Part shown: positions 15,859 through 25,159 of the stretch, in pieces
How the letters are laid out: the number at the start of each line of letters is the position of its first letter
Position numbering within the stretch: the stretch's first letter is position 1
Source of the DNA: CADCWK01 sp035944555
Lineage (GTDB): Bacteria; Chloroflexota; Chloroflexia; Thermomicrobiales; UBA6265
Reading direction: 5' to 3'
Assembly: GCA_035944555.1 (NCBI GenBank)
Contig: DASZAY010000023.1
Location: 124,001 to 188,000, forward strand
DNA: 64,000 bases
Made by a program: the position numbers and the translations under genes
Notes under the pieces: generated by a model
The model's database searches: none
What the model was told of the DNA's origin: nothing
The model's input: the letters and a program-made list of their open reading frames with translations, nothing else

Positions 15859-16530
15859 TCAGCCAGGCTGCCCATCACCGGGAACCGTGACCTCGTCCAG
15901 CGAGAGGTCACCCCGCTTGAGCAGCGCGATCACCGCAGAGGTCCGGTCCGGCACGTTCAGCTTGCGGAAGGCGTGGACGAGGTGCGACTTGACCGTCGCC
16001 TCGCTGACGCGCAGTTCGGCGGCGATCCCGGCGTTGGTCGTCCCGCGCGCCACCAGTCGAAGCACGTCCATCTCGCGTTCGCTCAGCGGTTGCCCGGTCG
16101 GGGTCCGGACCCGGGCCATCAGGCGATGGGCGATCTCAGGGGCCAGCACCGCCTTGACCGCCGCCGCCGCGCGGATCGCCCGGAAGACCTCCTCGCGGGG
16201 CGCATCCTTGAGGACGTACCCGGATGCGCCAGCCTCGACGGCCCGGACGATGTCGGCGTCAGTGTCATACGTAGTCAGGACCACCACCCGGGACAGCCCG
16301 TCACCGACAATCCGTCCGGTCGCCGTGGCACCGTCCATGACCGGCATTCGCAGGTCCATCAGCACGACATCGGGCCGGATTTCTGTCGCGAGCCGGACGG
16401 CCGCCTCGCCGTCAGCTGCCTCACCCACCACAGCGAACGATGGGTCGGCGGCAAGCATGCCGCGGATCCCGTCCCGGACGACGGGATGGTCGTCGACGAT
16501 CAGGATCCTGATGGATCCGCTGGTCGCCAT
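15859..16530 (-). CDS. NarL-type response regulator of the ABC exporter operon
   Basis: A 223-residue response regulator. ATG 16530 is preferred because GGAG lies 7 bases upstream; an ATG 18 bases earlier overlaps the kinase stop. The receiver has the acidic pair D13/D14, phospho-acceptor D59 (VVLMDLRMPVMDG) and lysine in YVLKDAP. The LuxR-type helix-turn-helix is at about 150-210 (LSEREMDVLRLVARGTTNAGIA, SEATVKSHL). It is the last gene of the operon ABC ATPase, permease, kinase, regulator, and would regulate that exporter in response to the kinase. Confidence 0.93.
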   Translation of the reverse strand: MATSGSIRILIVDDHPVVRDGIRGMLAADPSFAVVGEAADGEAAVRLATEIRPDVVLMDLRMPVMDGATATGRIVGDGLSRVVVLTTYDTDADIVRAVEAGASGYVLKDAPREEVFRAIRAAAAVKAVLAPEIAHRLMARVRTPTGQPLSEREMDVLRLVARGTTNAGIAAELRVSEATVKSHLVHAFRKLNVPDRTSAVIALLKRGDLSLDEVTVPGDGQPG

Positions 16531-16540
16531 GAGTCTCCGA

Positions 16541-17929
16541 TCACGCACCGGGTCCGCCGCCCGCTGTCACCCTCGCGTCCCTGGCGCCGGAGCCGTCCGC
16601 CGTATTCCCAAATGACCAGGGACCGGTCTCTTCAGCGTCCATACCAATCCGGGGGATAGTTACCGCGACGGTCGTTCCTATCCCCGGCGCACTCTCGACG
16701 GCGAGGGTACCCCGGATCGCGGCGACCCGCTCCCGCATCCCGACCAGACCGAGCCCGCCCCGCTCACCACCCGCCCCAGCGCTCGCGGACCGCACCGGGG
16801 CCGCCGGGTCGAAGCCGCGGCCATCATCACGGATATCGAGATGGATCGCGTCATCGAAGACCGTCACCACGATGTCCACCGTCGTCGCAGCGGCATGCCG
16901 GGTAACGTTGGCCAGGGCCTCCTGCGTCACCCGCAGCAGCGTGACCTCAACGGCCGGTGGGAGATCGATCGTCTCACCGTCCCAGCGGACCGCTGCCCGC
17001 ACACCATGCTCCGTCGACCAGGTCGCGGCCAGCCGCTCAAGTGCACCAGCGACGGAGGCATCACCAAGCTGTGATGGGCGCAGCGCCCAGAGCAGTCTTC
17101 GGACCTCGTCCAGCCCGGCTCGCGCGATCCGCGCGGCATCCTCGACCGGCGCCCGCCCCGGCCCAGCGTCCGGCATCACTGTGGCCGCCGTCTCCAGCTG
17201 CATGACGATGCTGATCAGGTCCTGCGCCAGGGTGTCGTGCAGGTCGCGTGACAGACGGGTGCGCTCGGCCAGCGCTCCTGCCTCGCGCTCCGCATCCAGC
17301 CGGGCTGCCCGCTCGGCCTGGAGCTGCCGGACGAGCGCCAGGCGCTCGCCACTCTGCCGGGCAATCACGGTGATCAGCAACCCGAGCATCGTCGAGACGA
17401 CGACCGAGACGGTAAAGACCGCCAGGCCGACCGGCGACAGGTCGATGCCGTTGCCCTCGGCGAGACCGGGTTGGATCCAGAGGACCAGAGACAGGCCAGC
17501 CGAGGCGATGGCGGCAAAGCCGAACGGCAGAAAGATCCAGAGCTGGAAGAACACAGCGAACGACGTGAACCAGTACCCGGGATGCACGAACAGCAGGGCG
17601 GTCAGCACGGTCACCGCCATCGCGCACCAAGCGACCGCCCTCCACGAACCGGGCCGCGCCCCGGTTCTGAACGGGCGGATCAGCCACCCGTATCCGGCAA
17701 ATGCCAGCGCGACCAGGGGCAGACCGGCCCAGCGTCGCCAGGGATCGGCATCAGCATCGAAGATGGCGATCAGTGTTGAGAGGATCGCCAGCGCGCCGAA
17801 GACGACATTGAACGGGATCCAGAGCCGGTCGGACGCGTCCCGGAGGATGGTGCCGTGCCGCCCGTCGCCCGGGACATCCCTGCCCGGCAAGGGCGGTCCA
17901 TGGAACAGGTCGTGAACGCTCAATGGCAT
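16541..17929 (-). CDS. Sensor histidine kinase, HisKA_3 type (DesK/NarX-like)
   Basis: A 462-residue kinase. The N-terminal part has about six hydrophobic segments (residues 38-57, 68-86, 99-114, 121-137, 138-152, 168-190). The dimerisation helix carries the phospho-acceptor H231 in RTRLSRDLHDTLAQDL, and the ATPase domain has LRVTQEALANVTRHA (N box), DIRDDGRGFDP (D box) and GLGLVGMRERV (G box). It autophosphorylates and passes phosphate to the adjacent regulator. It starts 4 bases after the permease stop, so the signal is likely related to the exporter's substrate, such as a cell-envelope stress. C-terminal 30 residues are Gly-rich and look disordered. Confidence 0.93.
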   Translation of the reverse strand: MPLSVHDLFHGPPLPGRDVPGDGRHGTILRDASDRLWIPFNVVFGALAILSTLIAIFDADADPWRRWAGLPLVALAFAGYGWLIRPFRTGARPGSWRAVAWCAMAVTVLTALLFVHPGYWFTSFAVFFQLWIFLPFGFAAIASAGLSLVLWIQPGLAEGNGIDLSPVGLAVFTVSVVVSTMLGLLITVIARQSGERLALVRQLQAERAARLDAEREAGALAERTRLSRDLHDTLAQDLISIVMQLETAATVMPDAGPGRAPVEDAARIARAGLDEVRRLLWALRPSQLGDASVAGALERLAATWSTEHGVRAAVRWDGETIDLPPAVEVTLLRVTQEALANVTRHAAATTVDIVVTVFDDAIHLDIRDDGRGFDPAAPVRSASAGAGGERGGLGLVGMRERVAAIRGTLAVESAPGIGTTVAVTIPRIGMDAEETGPWSFGNTADGSGARDARVTAGGGPGA

Positions 17930-17933
17930 GGCC

Positions 17934-18737
17934 CTACCGCTCCCAGCGGAACAGGCGCACGGAAACGGTCATCCCGACGAAGAACAGCACGCCCAGGTAC
18001 AGCAGGGAGACGGGCCGCCAGCCTCCGCCCTCCCAGAGGGTCTGCAACTGGATGACGAGTTGCGACATCGGGAACCACTCCGAGGCGGTCCGGAGCCAGC
18101 CCGGGAACAGTTCCCGGGGGAACGACGCCCCGGACAGGAACAACTGCGGGAAGTACAACACGTTGGCGATCAGCGACGCCTGCCGCGCGGTCCGGCAGAG
18201 CGCGGCGAGCAGGAACCCACCGGCACCGAAGGCGACCACGCCGACCAGCAGACAGGCCGCGACGGCGGCGGGACGGGCCGGCATGGCGAAGTCGAACAGC
18301 AGCCGGCCGACCAGCACCATCAGGAGGGTGCCTGCAGCGGTAACGGCGACCCCGACCAGGAGTTGCGCCGCGAAGAGCATCCACGCCCGGACGGGCGTAG
18401 CCCGCAGCCGGCGCAGCACGCCGGTCTCGCGGTAGGTCACCAACTGGATCGGGATCGTGAAGATCGCCAGCGTGCCGATGATCAGGATCAGGTAGGCCGG
18501 CACCTGCCGGTCCATCGGACCGACACCATCGAAGCCATCGGCCGGATCATTCCCGAACACGCCACCGAAGACGAGCAGCAGGAGTATCGGAAAGACCAGC
18601 GTGAAGAAGAACGAGGACGGCTCGCGCAGGAGCAGCCGCCACTCCGACGCCGTCATTGCCCGCAGCATCCGGAAGCGCGGAGAGAACCCGGCTCCCGTTT
18701 CGGCGTCCCGTCCCGTCCCCAACGTCGTCTCAGCCAT
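17934..18737 (-). CDS. ABC-2 type transporter permease
   Basis: A 267-residue integral membrane protein from ATG 18737, which overlaps the ATPase stop (ATGGCTGA, 8 bases) and has GGAGG upstream. Six membrane segments are visible, from FFFTLVFPILLLLVFGGVFG through AYLILIIGTLAIFTIPIQLV to the C-terminal LLYLGVLFFVGMTVSV. The coupling helix with TGVLRRLRATPVR and the loop ANVLYFPQLFLSGASFP, with ELFPGW after it, are typical of ABC-2 exporters. With its ATPase it would export a lipid, drug or peptide. Substrate not inferable. Confidence 0.92.
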   Translation of the reverse strand: MAETTLGTGRDAETGAGFSPRFRMLRAMTASEWRLLLREPSSFFFTLVFPILLLLVFGGVFGNDPADGFDGVGPMDRQVPAYLILIIGTLAIFTIPIQLVTYRETGVLRRLRATPVRAWMLFAAQLLVGVAVTAAGTLLMVLVGRLLFDFAMPARPAAVAACLLVGVVAFGAGGFLLAALCRTARQASLIANVLYFPQLFLSGASFPRELFPGWLRTASEWFPMSQLVIQLQTLWEGGGWRPVSLLYLGVLFFVGMTVSVRLFRWER

Positions 18738-19677
18738 TGGCCACCTCCGCGGTCGTCGTGTCAGCCTGCCCATGCGTCGTCAGCTGAATGAAGACGTCCT
18801 CCAGCGAGGCCGACGCCATCCGCAGATCGGGTGGCGCCAGCCCGAGATCGCGCAGCGCCACGGCGACGTCCGCCATCACGTACTCACCGCCGGTGACGAG
18901 GACCGTCGGGCCCTCGCGGCGCACGTCCCCGATGCCGGCACGGCCCCCGAGGACCACCGGGTCAAACCGCTCCGGCGCGGTGAAGGCGACGGCCGGGACG
19001 CTGCCGACGCCGTGACTCAGGTTGGCCGGGGTGTCCAGGGCGACCACCCGCCCGGCGTCGATCACGGCGATGCGGTCGCAGAGCGCCTCGGCCTCATCCA
19101 TGAAGTGCGAGACCAGCAGGACCGTCTTGCCTGCGTCGCGGATATCCCGGACCAGCTGCCACGAGTTGCGCCGCGCCTGCGGGTCCAGGCCGGCACTGAG
19201 CTCATCGAGGATGACGATGTCCGGGTCGTTGAGCAGGGCGAGCGCGACGAACAGGCGCTGCTTCTGTCCACCGGACAGCTTGCCGAACGGCGTCGACAGC
19301 TTCTCCGCGATTCCCCACTGCCGGGCCAGCGGCATCCAGGGGACGGTGCGGGCGTACAGCGCCGCATACAGCCGGAACGCATCCCGGGGAGTCATCCGGT
19401 CCGGCAGGGCCGCTTCCTGGAGCTGGACACCAAGCCGGTCGCGCAGCCGCAGCCCGTCGCGCTTGGGATCCATCCCGAGCACGGAAACGACACCCCGGTC
19501 AGGATCGCGCAACCCGATCAGGCTCTCGACGGTCGTGGTCTTGCCCGCGCCATTGGGACCGATGATGCCGAAGATCTCGTTGGAGCGGACGCTGAACGAG
19601 ACGTCGTCGACGGCGACCTTGTCGCCGTAGCGCTTGTGGAGATGCTCGACGGTGATGACGTCGGATAGTCCCGCCAT
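18730..19677 (-). CDS. ABC transporter ATP-binding protein
   Basis: A 315-residue ATPase starting at ATG 19677 with GGGGAGC upstream; the frame remains open far upstream, but that is antisense to the aldehyde dehydrogenase and has no start signal. Walker A is GPNGAGKTT (residues 40-48), the Q-loop is VQLQEAAL, the signature is KLSGGQKQRLFVALAL, Walker B is DIVILDELSAGLD and the H-loop is VLLVSHFMDEAEALCDR. The C-terminal 90 residues contain the usual accessory domain of drug/lipid exporters. First gene of the exporter operon; it overlaps the permease by 8 bases. Confidence 0.94.
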   Translation of the reverse strand: MAGLSDVITVEHLHKRYGDKVAVDDVSFSVRSNEIFGIIGPNGAGKTTTVESLIGLRDPDRGVVSVLGMDPKRDGLRLRDRLGVQLQEAALPDRMTPRDAFRLYAALYARTVPWMPLARQWGIAEKLSTPFGKLSGGQKQRLFVALALLNDPDIVILDELSAGLDPQARRNSWQLVRDIRDAGKTVLLVSHFMDEAEALCDRIAVIDAGRVVALDTPANLSHGVGSVPAVAFTAPERFDPVVLGGRAGIGDVRREGPTVLVTGGEYVMADVAVALRDLGLAPPDLRMASASLEDVFIQLTTHGQADTTTAEVANG

Positions 19678-19794
19678 GGTTGCTCCCCTGTGCGACCCTG
19701 AAACCGGTCGGCAACGTTCGTACGCCACGCGACAAGGATGTCCTCGACACGGCCCGCTGCCATCGATCATCCCGGCGGGTGTGGTGATCCGGTC

Positions 19795-19824
19795 GTTGAT
19801 GACGTGGTCAACCGATCGGTTGAT
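19795..19824. promoter_or_regulatory. Operator-like array of three 6-base half-sites, 12 bases apart
   Basis: GTTGAT (19795-19800), GTCAAC (19807-19812) and GTTGAT (19819-19824) are spaced exactly 12 bases apart with alternating orientation. Positions 19808-19823 form a perfect 16-base palindrome, TCAACCGATCGGTTGA. The site lies in the divergent region between the ABC exporter operon and the aldehyde dehydrogenase. It looks like a dimer or tandem-dimer repressor site; no regulator gene of its own is adjacent. Confidence 0.6.
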
Positions 19825-19932
19825 GCCATCCCGGGCACGGGAGCCGTTCCGGCGAGCCTCCTCCTGCTGCCGGTACCGGTCGTGAGACGGTACGCTGCAG
19901 CGAGACCCCGACGAAGCGTGATTGGAGATCCC

Positions 19933-21411
19933 ATGACGGCGACCACCACCGACATCCCGAACCCCGGCAACCTGATCGGCGGGCAATGGGTTCCGGCCCG
20001 CTCCGGCGAGACGTTCGAGAACCGGAACCCGGCCGACACCGACGACCTCGTCGCACTCCACGCCGCCAGTGACGCCAGCGACCTCGACGCCGCGTTCGCC
20101 GCGGCAAGCGAGGCCTTCCCTGGCTGGCGCGCGACGCCCGGCATCGCCCGCGGCAACATCCTCTACAAGGCGGCCGAGATCCTCGCCAGCCGGGTGGAGC
20201 ACATCGCCCGGGAGCTGACCCGCGAGGAAGGCAAGACGCTCAAGGAGGCGACCGGCGAGACCATGCGCGCCGTCGCGATCCTGCGCTACTACGCCGGCGA
20301 GACGGCCCAGCCCCACGGCGAGATGTACCCATCGGCTTCGGCGACGACGATGCTCTACACGCTGCGTGAGCCACTGGGCGTGGTCACGATCATCACCCCG
20401 TGGAACTTCCCGATCGCGATCCCGGCCTGGAAGCTGGTCCCGGCGATCGCGTTCGGCAACGCGGTCGTGATCAAGCCGGCGTCGGACGCGCCGCTCTGCA
20501 CGATCCGGCTGGCCGAGGCGCTGGTCGACGCCGGGCTCCCGGCTGGCGTCCTGAACGTCGTCACCGGCAGCGCGCGGGCGCTCGGTGACGGCCTCGTCAC
20601 CGATGAGCGTTCCGTGGCCGTGTCGTTCACCGGCTCCGACGCGACCGGAAAGATCATCCGCGAGCAGGCGACGGCCCACGGCAAGAAGGTCCAGTTGGAA
20701 CTGGGCGGCAAGAACCCGGCGATTGTGCTGGCGGACGCCGACATGGACCACGCGCTGACCCAGGTGATCAACGGCGCGATGATGAGCACGGGCCAGAAGT
20801 GCACGGCGACCAGCCGGGCCATCGTCGACCGCGCCATCGCCTCGGAGTTCACCCAGCGGCTGGCCGACAAGATCGGCGGGCTCAAGGTCGGCAACGGGCT
20901 CGATGGCGACACCCAGATCGGTCCGCTGATCAACGCCGCCGCCGCAGAGTCGGTCGCTGATGAGGTCGCGAAGGCGAAGTCGACCGGCACGAACCTGCTG
21001 GTAGGTGGTGAGCGCATGGCGAGTAATGGCCATAGCCGGGGCCACTTCGTCGCGCCGGCGCTGTTCGATGGCGTGACGCCGGACAGCCGCCTCGGGCAGC
21101 ACGAGTTGTTCGGCCCGGTCCTCGGGGTGATCCCGGTCGACGGGCTGGACGAGGCGGTCGCCGTGGCGAACGGGGTTCGCTACGGGCTGTCGGCGTCGCT
21201 GTTCACCCGGGACCTGACCCGCGCGATGACCTTCGTCCGGGAGATCCAGGCGGGCATCGTCCACGTCAACAGCGAGACGGCTGGTGCTGAACCACAGGTC
21301 CCATTCGGTGGCTACAAGGGCAGCTCGTCCTACAGCCGGGAACAGGGCAAGGCGGCGCGGGACTTCTTCACGCAGGTCAAGACCGTCTATCTCGACCCGT
21401 CGCCGGCCTAA
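19933..21411 (+). CDS. NAD(P)-dependent aldehyde dehydrogenase (possibly 2-oxoglutarate semialdehyde dehydrogenase)
   Basis: A 492-residue ALDH superfamily enzyme from ATG 19933 with GGAG upstream; earlier in-frame starts lack a ribosome site. Motifs: GVVTIITPWNFPIAIPAWK (cofactor-binding loop), the general base E256 in LELGGKNPAIVLADAD, the nucleophile C290 in TGQKCTATSRAIV, and EPQVPFGGYKGSSSYSREQG at the end. It oxidises an aldehyde to the acid. The EPQVPFGG ending and overall length resemble 2-oxoglutarate (alpha-ketoglutaric) semialdehyde dehydrogenases of sugar-acid pathways, but no sugar-acid dehydratase lies nearby, so substrate is open. Confidence 0.93.
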   Translation: MTATTTDIPNPGNLIGGQWVPARSGETFENRNPADTDDLVALHAASDASDLDAAFAAASEAFPGWRATPGIARGNILYKAAEILASRVEHIARELTREEGKTLKEATGETMRAVAILRYYAGETAQPHGEMYPSASATTMLYTLREPLGVVTIITPWNFPIAIPAWKLVPAIAFGNAVVIKPASDAPLCTIRLAEALVDAGLPAGVLNVVTGSARALGDGLVTDERSVAVSFTGSDATGKIIREQATAHGKKVQLELGGKNPAIVLADADMDHALTQVINGAMMSTGQKCTATSRAIVDRAIASEFTQRLADKIGGLKVGNGLDGDTQIGPLINAAAAESVADEVAKAKSTGTNLLVGGERMASNGHSRGHFVAPALFDGVTPDSRLGQHELFGPVLGVIPVDGLDEAVAVANGVRYGLSASLFTRDLTRAMTFVREIQAGIVHVNSETAGAEPQVPFGGYKGSSSYSREQGKAARDFFTQVKTVYLDPSPA

Positions 21412-21568
21412 CCGGCCCAACCGATTCGCCCGGTTGGCGCAGCACACGCTACGCGCTGATGGCAGCATTGGCAGCAGGCGTGCGCTTATTGTCGCGTCGG
21501 CTCTGACGACCGGAACCGGTCGGACAGCGCCTGGAAATACTGATCCGTCCAACCAGAAGGGAACGTGA

Positions 21569-22012
21569 ATGGCAGCGATCGAACGAATGGCAACGGTGAT
21601 CTGGGAGGGCGATGGCCCCACGGGTCAGGGCGTCATCAATGGCGCCAGTGGCGCGATCAAGGACCTGACGGTCACCGCTCCGTCCCGGTTCGAGGCGTCC
21701 AACGGCAAGACGTCCCCGGAGGAGCTGGTCGCGTCCGCCCATGCGTCCTGCTACGGCATGGCCCTGTCATTCGGGCTGACCGGCGCCGGCACGCCGCCGA
21801 CCCGGCTGGAAGTGACCTCCACCGTCGGCATCGAGAAGGACGACGCGGGCTTCACGGTGAAGTACTCCAGGCTGAAGCTCACCGGGACGGTGCCAGGCAT
21901 CGACGAGGCCGCGTTCAAGGCGGCCGCCGAGGACGCCAAGAAGAACTGCCCGATCAGCAAGCTGATGATGGGCAACGCTGATATCACGCTGGACGCCACG
22001 TTCCAGGGATAG
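21569..22012 (+). CDS. osmC: OsmC family peroxiredoxin
   Basis: A 147-residue OsmC/Ohr family thiol peroxidase. The two conserved catalytic cysteines are visible: C61 in SAHASCYGMALS and C127 in KKNCPISKLM. The N-terminal WEGDGPTGQGVI and the SPEELVASAHA helix are typical of OsmC rather than Ohr. It reduces organic hydroperoxides in the cytoplasm. Start ATG 21569 with AAGGGAAC upstream. Single-gene unit with its own terminator. Confidence 0.93.
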   Translation: MAAIERMATVIWEGDGPTGQGVINGASGAIKDLTVTAPSRFEASNGKTSPEELVASAHASCYGMALSFGLTGAGTPPTRLEVTSTVGIEKDDAGFTVKYSRLKLTGTVPGIDEAAFKAAAEDAKKNCPISKLMMGNADITLDATFQG

Positions 22013-22049
22013 TCTTCCAGTCTTCCGGCCGGGAACGCTGAGCAACGAG

Positions 22050-22080
22050 AAGGCCGCGACCTGCAATGGGTCGCGGCCTT
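22050..22080 (+). terminator. Terminator after osmC
   Basis: AAGGCCGCGACC (22050-22061), loop TGCAATG, GGTCGCGGCCTT (22069-22080): a 12-base-pair perfect stem followed by TCGTTGT. Confidence 0.75.
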
Positions 22081-22138
22081 TCGTTGTCCTGCTTCGCCGT
22101 TGTCCTGAACTGACATCCTGAGGCAACCACCCACAGCC

Positions 22139-25100
22139 CTAGATGGCCGGCGTCGCCTCCGGGTCGACCGCCCCTTCGACCGGCACCTCGGGCTGCTCCT
22201 CGGCCGCGAAGCCGAGCGTCAGCGACTGCTCGACGATGCCGCGCCGCATCAGCCCCTCCGCCTTCCGTAGCGCCGGGATGAGCGGATGGTCATCCATCAC
22301 GTCGCGGAGCATGTCGCGGACCTGCCGCATCAAGTCGATCGTCTTGTTGAAGGTGATGACGAGGTCGCCCTCGCTCAGCTCGATCGTCTCACCGATCTCC
22401 GCCATCGACGCGCCGCGGCACCAGGCACGGACCGGCCCGTAGAACGAGCCGTTGTGACCGGACGAGATCTCCAGCCCGTGAGACTGCTCCTCCTCCAGGA
22501 TGTCGCGCTCCAGCTCGGCGAGCCGCTCGCGGAGCCGGTCCAGCGCGGGCGGCAGGCGAAAGTGGTTGGCGTAGCGGCTGTCGCGGTCGAAGCAATACCA
22601 CGAGAACAGCTCGGCCAGGTCTTCCGGTAGCAGGTGGTCCAGCCATCCGCGATCGAGCAGCTCGCAGAGGATCAGACCGTCCTCGTCGAAGACACCGGCC
22701 AGCATGTCGGCCTTCTCCGTCGGGACGCCACGGTGCAGGTAGCCGAAGCGGTGGAGCACATCGCGGATACCGCGGATCACGCCACGCACCCGGTCCTGCT
22801 CCGCCTGCTGCTCCTGCGCCAGCAACTGCTCGAAGGCCGCCCGCTCCTGGTGAAGGCGATCGACGCCGGCCATCGCGGCCTGGTAACGGCGCCGCACGGC
22901 ACGGTCGTCGAGCGGATGCGCGGCCCGGAGGGCGACGAGGTCCTCCTCCTCAGCCTCCAGGGCCGCGACCTGGGCGGCGAGCTGGGCCCTGCGCCGCTCC
23001 AGTCGTCCGCCCTCCGTCTGGCGGAACTCGGCGAGCCGGGCGTCGAGATCGGGCAGGTCGAGTGAGTCCAGCTCGGCACGGATCGCGGTCAACGCATCGG
23101 CGGACACCAGTTTCGTTGCGTCCCGGATGGACTCGTCGGGCTCGATGAGCGCATCGGGCAGGGTGACCCGGGCATTGTCGGGCAGGAAATCAATGTCCCG
23201 GTACTCGGGGACCACCTCGATCCGGTCACCGAAGAGGAACAGACCCGCCCCGCCCGACGTGCCACGGCCAAGGAAGACGCCCCAGCCGTGCGTCCGCTCG
23301 TGGACGACGATGCCCGGCTCCTCCTGTCGGAACAGCCGGCGGAGGATATGGCGGCCCGGCTCGGTCCACGGGCGTCGGTCGTCAGCCGTCTCGGTGGCAA
23401 CGTCGAGATCCAGCCGCGCCTGCCTGAGCCTGGCCTGGACGTCGGTGAGCGCGGCGACGAGATCACGGTAGCTACCGAGGGCACGCTCCGTCTCGTCATA
23501 GGGCGGAGACATCGTCTGCTGCGCCCCGATGATGTCTCCGCCGATCTCGAGCAGGTACCGCTCCAGCTCGCGGACCCGCTGGTTGCCCTGGAAGGCGGCG
23601 AGGCTCTCCTGCAGCAACTGCCGGACCCGGTCACCTTCGGGGGGATCCCAGAGGTTCAGGACGGTGTTGTAGCGGATGGCGAACGCGGACCGCACCGGCA
23701 ACAGCGGCCCGGTCGCGATCTCCAGCATCTCCTTGAAGGGGACGAATGGCGAGAACGGCACGACGACGTGGCCGAACCGGTCCATTCCCCGGCGGCCGGC
23801 CCGGCCAGCCATCTGCTGGAACTCGTTCGGGATCAGCATCCGTCGGCGGCGCCCGTCCCATTTGGACATGCGGCCGATCACGACGGTACGGGCCGGCATG
23901 TTGACGCCGAGGGCCAGCGTGTCCGTCGCGAAGACCACCTGCATCAACCCACGACCGAACAGCACCTCGACCAGTTGCTTGAGGATCGGCAAAAGCCCGG
24001 CGTGGTGGAACCCTATTCCCCGCCGGACGAGGTAGGTGATGACCTTGACCTGCTCAAGCTCGTGATCCTCTGGCCGCAGGTCCCGCAGGACGGACGCGAC
24101 GACCTCATCGATCTGTGCGGTCTGCTCCGCGGTCGCGAGCGGCGGCCTGGCCGCCGCCAACCCCTCGGCTTCCTTCTGGCAGTCGTTGCGGCTGAACAGG
24201 AAGTAGATGGCCGGTAGCCGCCGCTCCCGCTCCAGCTGGTCGACGATGTCCCGCGGCTGCGGCTCGTCACGCTGCCGATCGAACTTCGGCGTCCGGGACG
24301 GACCCACACCACCGCGCCGCTGCATCCGGCGATCCTGCTTGGTACGGCCGCGGTCCTGGCTGAAGTCGTTGACGAGGTCGCCCCGGTGATCGACGACCGT
24401 CTGGATCTCGCCGTCGACGAAATACTCCAGTGCCAGCGGGACGGCCCGGCGCAGGTGGGTCACCAGCCGGATCGGCCGGTGGGTATGCGTGATCCAGTCA
24501 GCGATCTCGGCGGCGTTGGAGACTGTCGCGGACAGGCAGATGAACTGGATGTGGGACGGACAGAGGATAATCGCCTCTTCCCAGGTCGTGCCCCGGTCCT
24601 GATCGGCGAGGTAATGGACCTCGTCGAAGATCACGCAGCGGACGTCATCGACTTCCCAAGGGGTCTGGAGCAGCATGTTGCGCAGGATCTCGGTCGTCAT
24701 GACGAGGATCCTGGCGTTGCGGTTCTCGCTGACGTCGCCGGTCAGCAACCCCACATCAGCGCCGTAGATCTGCCGCAGGTCGCGGAACTTCTGGTTGCTC
24801 AGCGCCTTGATCGGCGTGGTGTAGAACACCCGGCCGGTCGGCTGGCCGATCGCGTGGTGGATGCCGAACTCGGCGACGACCGTCTTGCCGGAGCCGGTTG
24901 GGGCAGCGACAAGGACGGATTCATCGCGCAGGAAATGGCTGATCGCCTCGCGCTGAAATGTGTCCAGCGCGAACGGGTAGCGGTCCCCAAATCGCGCCAG
25001 TTCTTCTTCGAGGCCAGGAGGGGCAGCATCGGGTCCCGGCGTGTCGGAGAGCGATTCCCCACCGGCGACGGGCACCACGAGCGAGATTGCCTCAGGGTGG

Positions 25101-25159
25101 ATCTCACCGTCCGGCACGGTCCCGGTGAGCCGGCGATCATCTTCGTGGTGGTCAGTCAT
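22139..25159 (-). CDS. Ski2/Mtr4-like superfamily 2 RNA helicase with DSHCT domain
   Basis: A 1006-residue SF2 helicase. Walker A is APTGSGKT (86-93), Walker B is FDEVHYL (DEVH at 179-182), motif III SATVSNAAEIADW, and motif VI QMAGRAGRRGMDRFG. Beyond the two RecA domains and a winged-helix/ratchet region, the middle (about 590-750) contains a beta-rich insert and coiled coil rich in Glu/Arg. The C-terminal 150 residues, with HNGSFYGPVRAWCRGASMAE and TFNKTIDLMRQVRDMLRD, match the DSHCT domain of Ski2/Mtr4 helicases. In bacteria such HelY-like proteins unwind structured RNA, possibly with the degradosome. Start ATG 25159. It stands alone. Confidence 0.93.
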   Translation of the reverse strand: MTDHHEDDRRLTGTVPDGEIHPEAISLVVPVAGGESLSDTPGPDAAPPGLEEELARFGDRYPFALDTFQREAISHFLRDESVLVAAPTGSGKTVVAEFGIHHAIGQPTGRVFYTTPIKALSNQKFRDLRQIYGADVGLLTGDVSENRNARILVMTTEILRNMLLQTPWEVDDVRCVIFDEVHYLADQDRGTTWEEAIILCPSHIQFICLSATVSNAAEIADWITHTHRPIRLVTHLRRAVPLALEYFVDGEIQTVVDHRGDLVNDFSQDRGRTKQDRRMQRRGGVGPSRTPKFDRQRDEPQPRDIVDQLERERRLPAIYFLFSRNDCQKEAEGLAAARPPLATAEQTAQIDEVVASVLRDLRPEDHELEQVKVITYLVRRGIGFHHAGLLPILKQLVEVLFGRGLMQVVFATDTLALGVNMPARTVVIGRMSKWDGRRRRMLIPNEFQQMAGRAGRRGMDRFGHVVVPFSPFVPFKEMLEIATGPLLPVRSAFAIRYNTVLNLWDPPEGDRVRQLLQESLAAFQGNQRVRELERYLLEIGGDIIGAQQTMSPPYDETERALGSYRDLVAALTDVQARLRQARLDLDVATETADDRRPWTEPGRHILRRLFRQEEPGIVVHERTHGWGVFLGRGTSGGAGLFLFGDRIEVVPEYRDIDFLPDNARVTLPDALIEPDESIRDATKLVSADALTAIRAELDSLDLPDLDARLAEFRQTEGGRLERRRAQLAAQVAALEAEEEDLVALRAAHPLDDRAVRRRYQAAMAGVDRLHQERAAFEQLLAQEQQAEQDRVRGVIRGIRDVLHRFGYLHRGVPTEKADMLAGVFDEDGLILCELLDRGWLDHLLPEDLAELFSWYCFDRDSRYANHFRLPPALDRLRERLAELERDILEEEQSHGLEISSGHNGSFYGPVRAWCRGASMAEIGETIELSEGDLVITFNKTIDLMRQVRDMLRDVMDDHPLIPALRKAEGLMRRGIVEQSLTLGFAAEEQPEVPVEGAVDPEATPAI

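Noticed and set aside
18730..21621. A 963-codon open frame on the minus strand
   Set aside because: Only the part downstream of ATG 19677 encodes an ABC ATPase. The rest is antisense to the aldehyde dehydrogenase, open by GC bias.
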